From Colwellia chukchiensis (GTDB lineage Bacteria > Pseudomonadota > Gammaproteobacteria > Enterobacterales > Alteromonadaceae), in contig NZ_NBOC01000009.1 of NCBI RefSeq assembly GCF_002104455.1, forward strand, positions 62,001 to 126,000: a stretch of 64,000 nt of DNA, read 5' to 3'. This document shows positions 62,326-64,000 of this stretch, piece by piece (the first letter of the stretch is position 1; every line of letters begins with the position of its first letter). Made by a program: the position numbers and the translations under genes. The notes beneath the pieces were generated by a model. It worked only from the letters and a program-made list of their open reading frames with translations, ran no database searches and was not told where the DNA came from.

Positions 62326-62355
62326 AAAAAAGGGAGCAATTAAGCTCCCTTTTTA
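62326..62355 (-). terminator. Terminator between pnp and nlpI
   Basis: AAAAAGGGAGC (62327-62337), loop AATTAA, GCTCCCTTTTT (62344-62354), with a six-T run on the minus strand. It ends the pnp transcript and leaves nlpI to its own promoter or to read-through. Confidence 0.93.
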
Positions 62356-62395
62356 TGGGCAAGTTTATTGCCCGTTATCACTCATCTAGCAACGA

Positions 62396-64000
62396 TTATT
62401 CAGCGCTGTCAGCTTCTGCAGCGGGTGCTGCTTTTTCTGCTGCTTCTTTCATGCTCAAGCGCACACGGCCTTGACGATCAACTTCAAGCACTTTAACGGT
62501 AACTTCTTGACCTTCTTTTAAGACATCGCTAACAGCATTAACGCGCTCTTCAGAGATTTGCGAAATATGAACTAAACCATCTTTGCCTGGCAACACGTTA
62601 ACAAAGGCACCAAAGTCTACAATACGAACCACTTTGCCTGTATATACTGAGCCAACTTCAATTTCAGCAGTAAGCGCAGTAATACGGGCAATGGCATCTT
62701 TCGCTTGCTCGCCGTCGGTTGCGGCAATTTTAACTGTACCGTCATCTTCGATTTCAATAGTAGTACCAGTTTCTTCAGTTAATTGACGAATGGTTGCGCC
62801 ACCTTTACCGATAATATCACGGATCTTATCTTGCGCTACTTTCATGGTATGAATACGCGGTGCAAACTCAGAAATATCATCACGATGACCACCAATGGCT
62901 TCATCCATAACACTTAAGATATGAGTACGAGCAGCTTTTGCTTGGTTTAACGCAATTTGCATAATTTCTTGGGTAATACCTTCAATCTTGATATCCATTT
63001 GCAAGGCGGTAATACCACCTGTTGTACCGGCCACTTTAAAGTCCATATCACCTAAGTGATCTTCATCACCTAAAATGTCTGAAAGCACGACAAAATTATC
63101 GCCTTCTTTAACTAAGCCCATAGCAATACCTGCTACAGAAGCTTTAATTGGAACACCCGCATCCATTAATGCTAATGATGTACCGCAAACAGAGGCCATA
63201 GATGATGAACCATTTGACTCGGTAATTTCAGAAACAACACGCACTGAGTATGGGAAGTCTTCAACTGAAGGCATAACCGCTAGCATACCGCGTTTTGCCA
63301 AACGACCATGACCAATTTCACGACGCTTAGGTGAGCCAACAAAACCGGTTTCACCAACACAGTATGGAGGGAAGTTATAATGCAACATGAAATTATCTGT
63401 CTTCTCACCCATGATGGTGTCAAGACGTTGTGCATCACGTTGAGTGCCTAATGTCGCCGCAACAAGAGCCTGTGTTTCACCACGGGTAAATACCGCCGAA
63501 CCATGAGTACGAGGTAATACACCTGTCATAACATCTAAAGCACGGATCATTTCAGGATCACGGCCATCAATACGCGGGTGACCTTGCGTGATACGACCAC
63601 GAACTACGGTTTTTTCTAAGTCATGAAACAAATCTTTCGCTTCTTGTACATCAAGCTCGGCATCTGCTTCTAACAACTGTTCTAAAACACTGTTACGAAT
63701 TTCCGCAATCTTTTCATAACGAACGGTTTTTTCAGTAATTTGGTACGCTTCGTTTACTGCAGCTTCAGACAACTCAACAATTTTAGCTTCTAACTCAGCA
63801 TTTTTAACCGGTGCTGTCCATTCCCATTTTGGCAAGTTAACTTCTGCTGCCATTTCTTTAATCGCGGTAATGGCGGTTTGCATCTGTTCATGACCGTAAA
63901 CAACGGCGCCAAGCATCACTTCTTCAGACAATACGTCTGCTTCCGACTCTACCATTAATACCGCTGAGTCTGTACCAGAAACCACTAAGTCAAGCTGTGA
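62396..64000 (-). CDS. pnp: Polynucleotide phosphorylase, C-terminal 534 residues (5' end outside window)
   Basis: The visible part covers the end of the first RNase PH domain ([22 protein letters not shown]), the helical linker, the second RNase PH domain ([39 protein letters not shown], with [18 protein letters not shown]), the KH domain ([19 protein letters not shown]) and the S1 domain ([33 protein letters not shown]). The enzyme degrades RNA from the 3' end using phosphate and is part of the degradosome. About 170 N-terminal residues are missing at the window's right edge. Confidence 0.97.
   Translation of the reverse strand, partial: SQLDLVVSGTDSAVLMVESEADVLSEEVMLGAVVYGHEQMQTAITAIKEMAAEVNLPKWEWTAPVKNAELEAKIVELSEAAVNEAYQITEKTVRYEKIAEIRNSVLEQLLEADAELDVQEAKDLFHDLEKTVVRGRITQGHPRIDGRDPEMIRALDVMTGVLPRTHGSAVFTRGETQALVAATLGTQRDAQRLDTIMGEKTDNFMLHYNFPPYCVGETGFVGSPKRREIGHGRLAKRGMLAVMPSVEDFPYSVRVVSEITESNGSSSMASVCGTSLALMDAGVPIKASVAGIAMGLVKEGDNFVVLSDILGDEDHLGDMDFKVAGTTGGITALQMDIKIEGITQEIMQIALNQAKAARTHILSVMDEAIGGHRDDISEFAPRIHTMKVAQDKIRDIIGKGGATIRQLTEETGTTIEIEDDGTVKIAATDGEQAKDAIARITALTAEIEVGSVYTGKVVRIVDFGAFVNVLPGKDGLVHISQISEERVNAVSDVLKEGQEVTVKVLEVDRQGRVRLSMKEAAEKAAPAAEADSAE

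Overview
This window reads as a chromosomal backbone segment from a marine gammaproteobacterium of the Alteromonadales, most like Colwelliaceae (Colwellia or Thalassotalea). That is inference: the DNA is AT-rich, many proteins are close to their E. coli, Shewanella or Vibrio counterparts, several gene pairs keep gammaproteobacterial order (yfbV-ackA-pta, yffB-dapE, pnp-nlpI, sdh-suc with divergent gltA), and families such as VC2046/SO_2500 and DUF2897 are typical of this order. No tRNA, rRNA, CRISPR array, prophage or intact insertion sequence was seen.

Layout. 1-9.4 kb: the start of tamA (cut by the edge), two unrelated Mg2+ transporters (CorA type and MgtE type) facing away from each other, a CoA-transferase divergent from an M24 peptidase, then yciB, yciI, an LprI-like protein, a GAF protein and a DUF1461 membrane protein. 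9.7-15.4 kb: sulA under an excellent LexA box, ychJ, a VC2046-family gene, an RstA/RstB-like two-component pair and an MFS transporter. 15.4-27.6 kb: a long minus-strand block, transcribed from high to low coordinates: a TldD homologue with a Tat-type signal peptide, its TldE partner, a DUF4159 protein also with a Tat-type signal, a MoxR AAA+ ATPase, a DUF58 protein, a BatA-N-terminal membrane protein, a DUF4175-like protein and a large membrane-anchored protein. The last five genes are overlapping or nearly so. This is the best candidate for an under-described system here. 27.9-40.3 kb: housekeeping genes (xthA, rlmA, yfbV, ackA-pta, ACT protein, yffB, dapE, M15 peptidase, DUF2897, CDF transporter, gsk).

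41.0-42.7 kb is a gene-free repeat island of about 1.7 kb. It holds a 452-bp tandem duplication, five copies (one truncated) of a 68-bp hairpin element, and small palindromes whose loop is always ATGGAT. 42.8-54.4 kb is the TCA-cycle block sdhCDAB-sucABCD on the minus strand with a strong terminator after sucD, and gltA divergent on the plus strand. Perfect hairpins sit in the sdhB-sucA and sucB-sucC gaps, so the eight genes are probably not expressed at one fixed ratio.

54.5-64 kb: an unusual cytosolic protein with two receiver domains and a histidine kinase domain, a 0.9-kb region with a structured element and a possible small gene, tcdA, a CsdA-CsdE (cysteine desulfurase plus SufE) fusion, a small orphan protein, a membrane-anchored putative metalloprotease with an M64-like zinc motif, nlpI and the 5'-truncated pnp. 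Starts were moved inward from the longest reading frame where homologue length or ribosome-binding sites favoured it; each case is noted.
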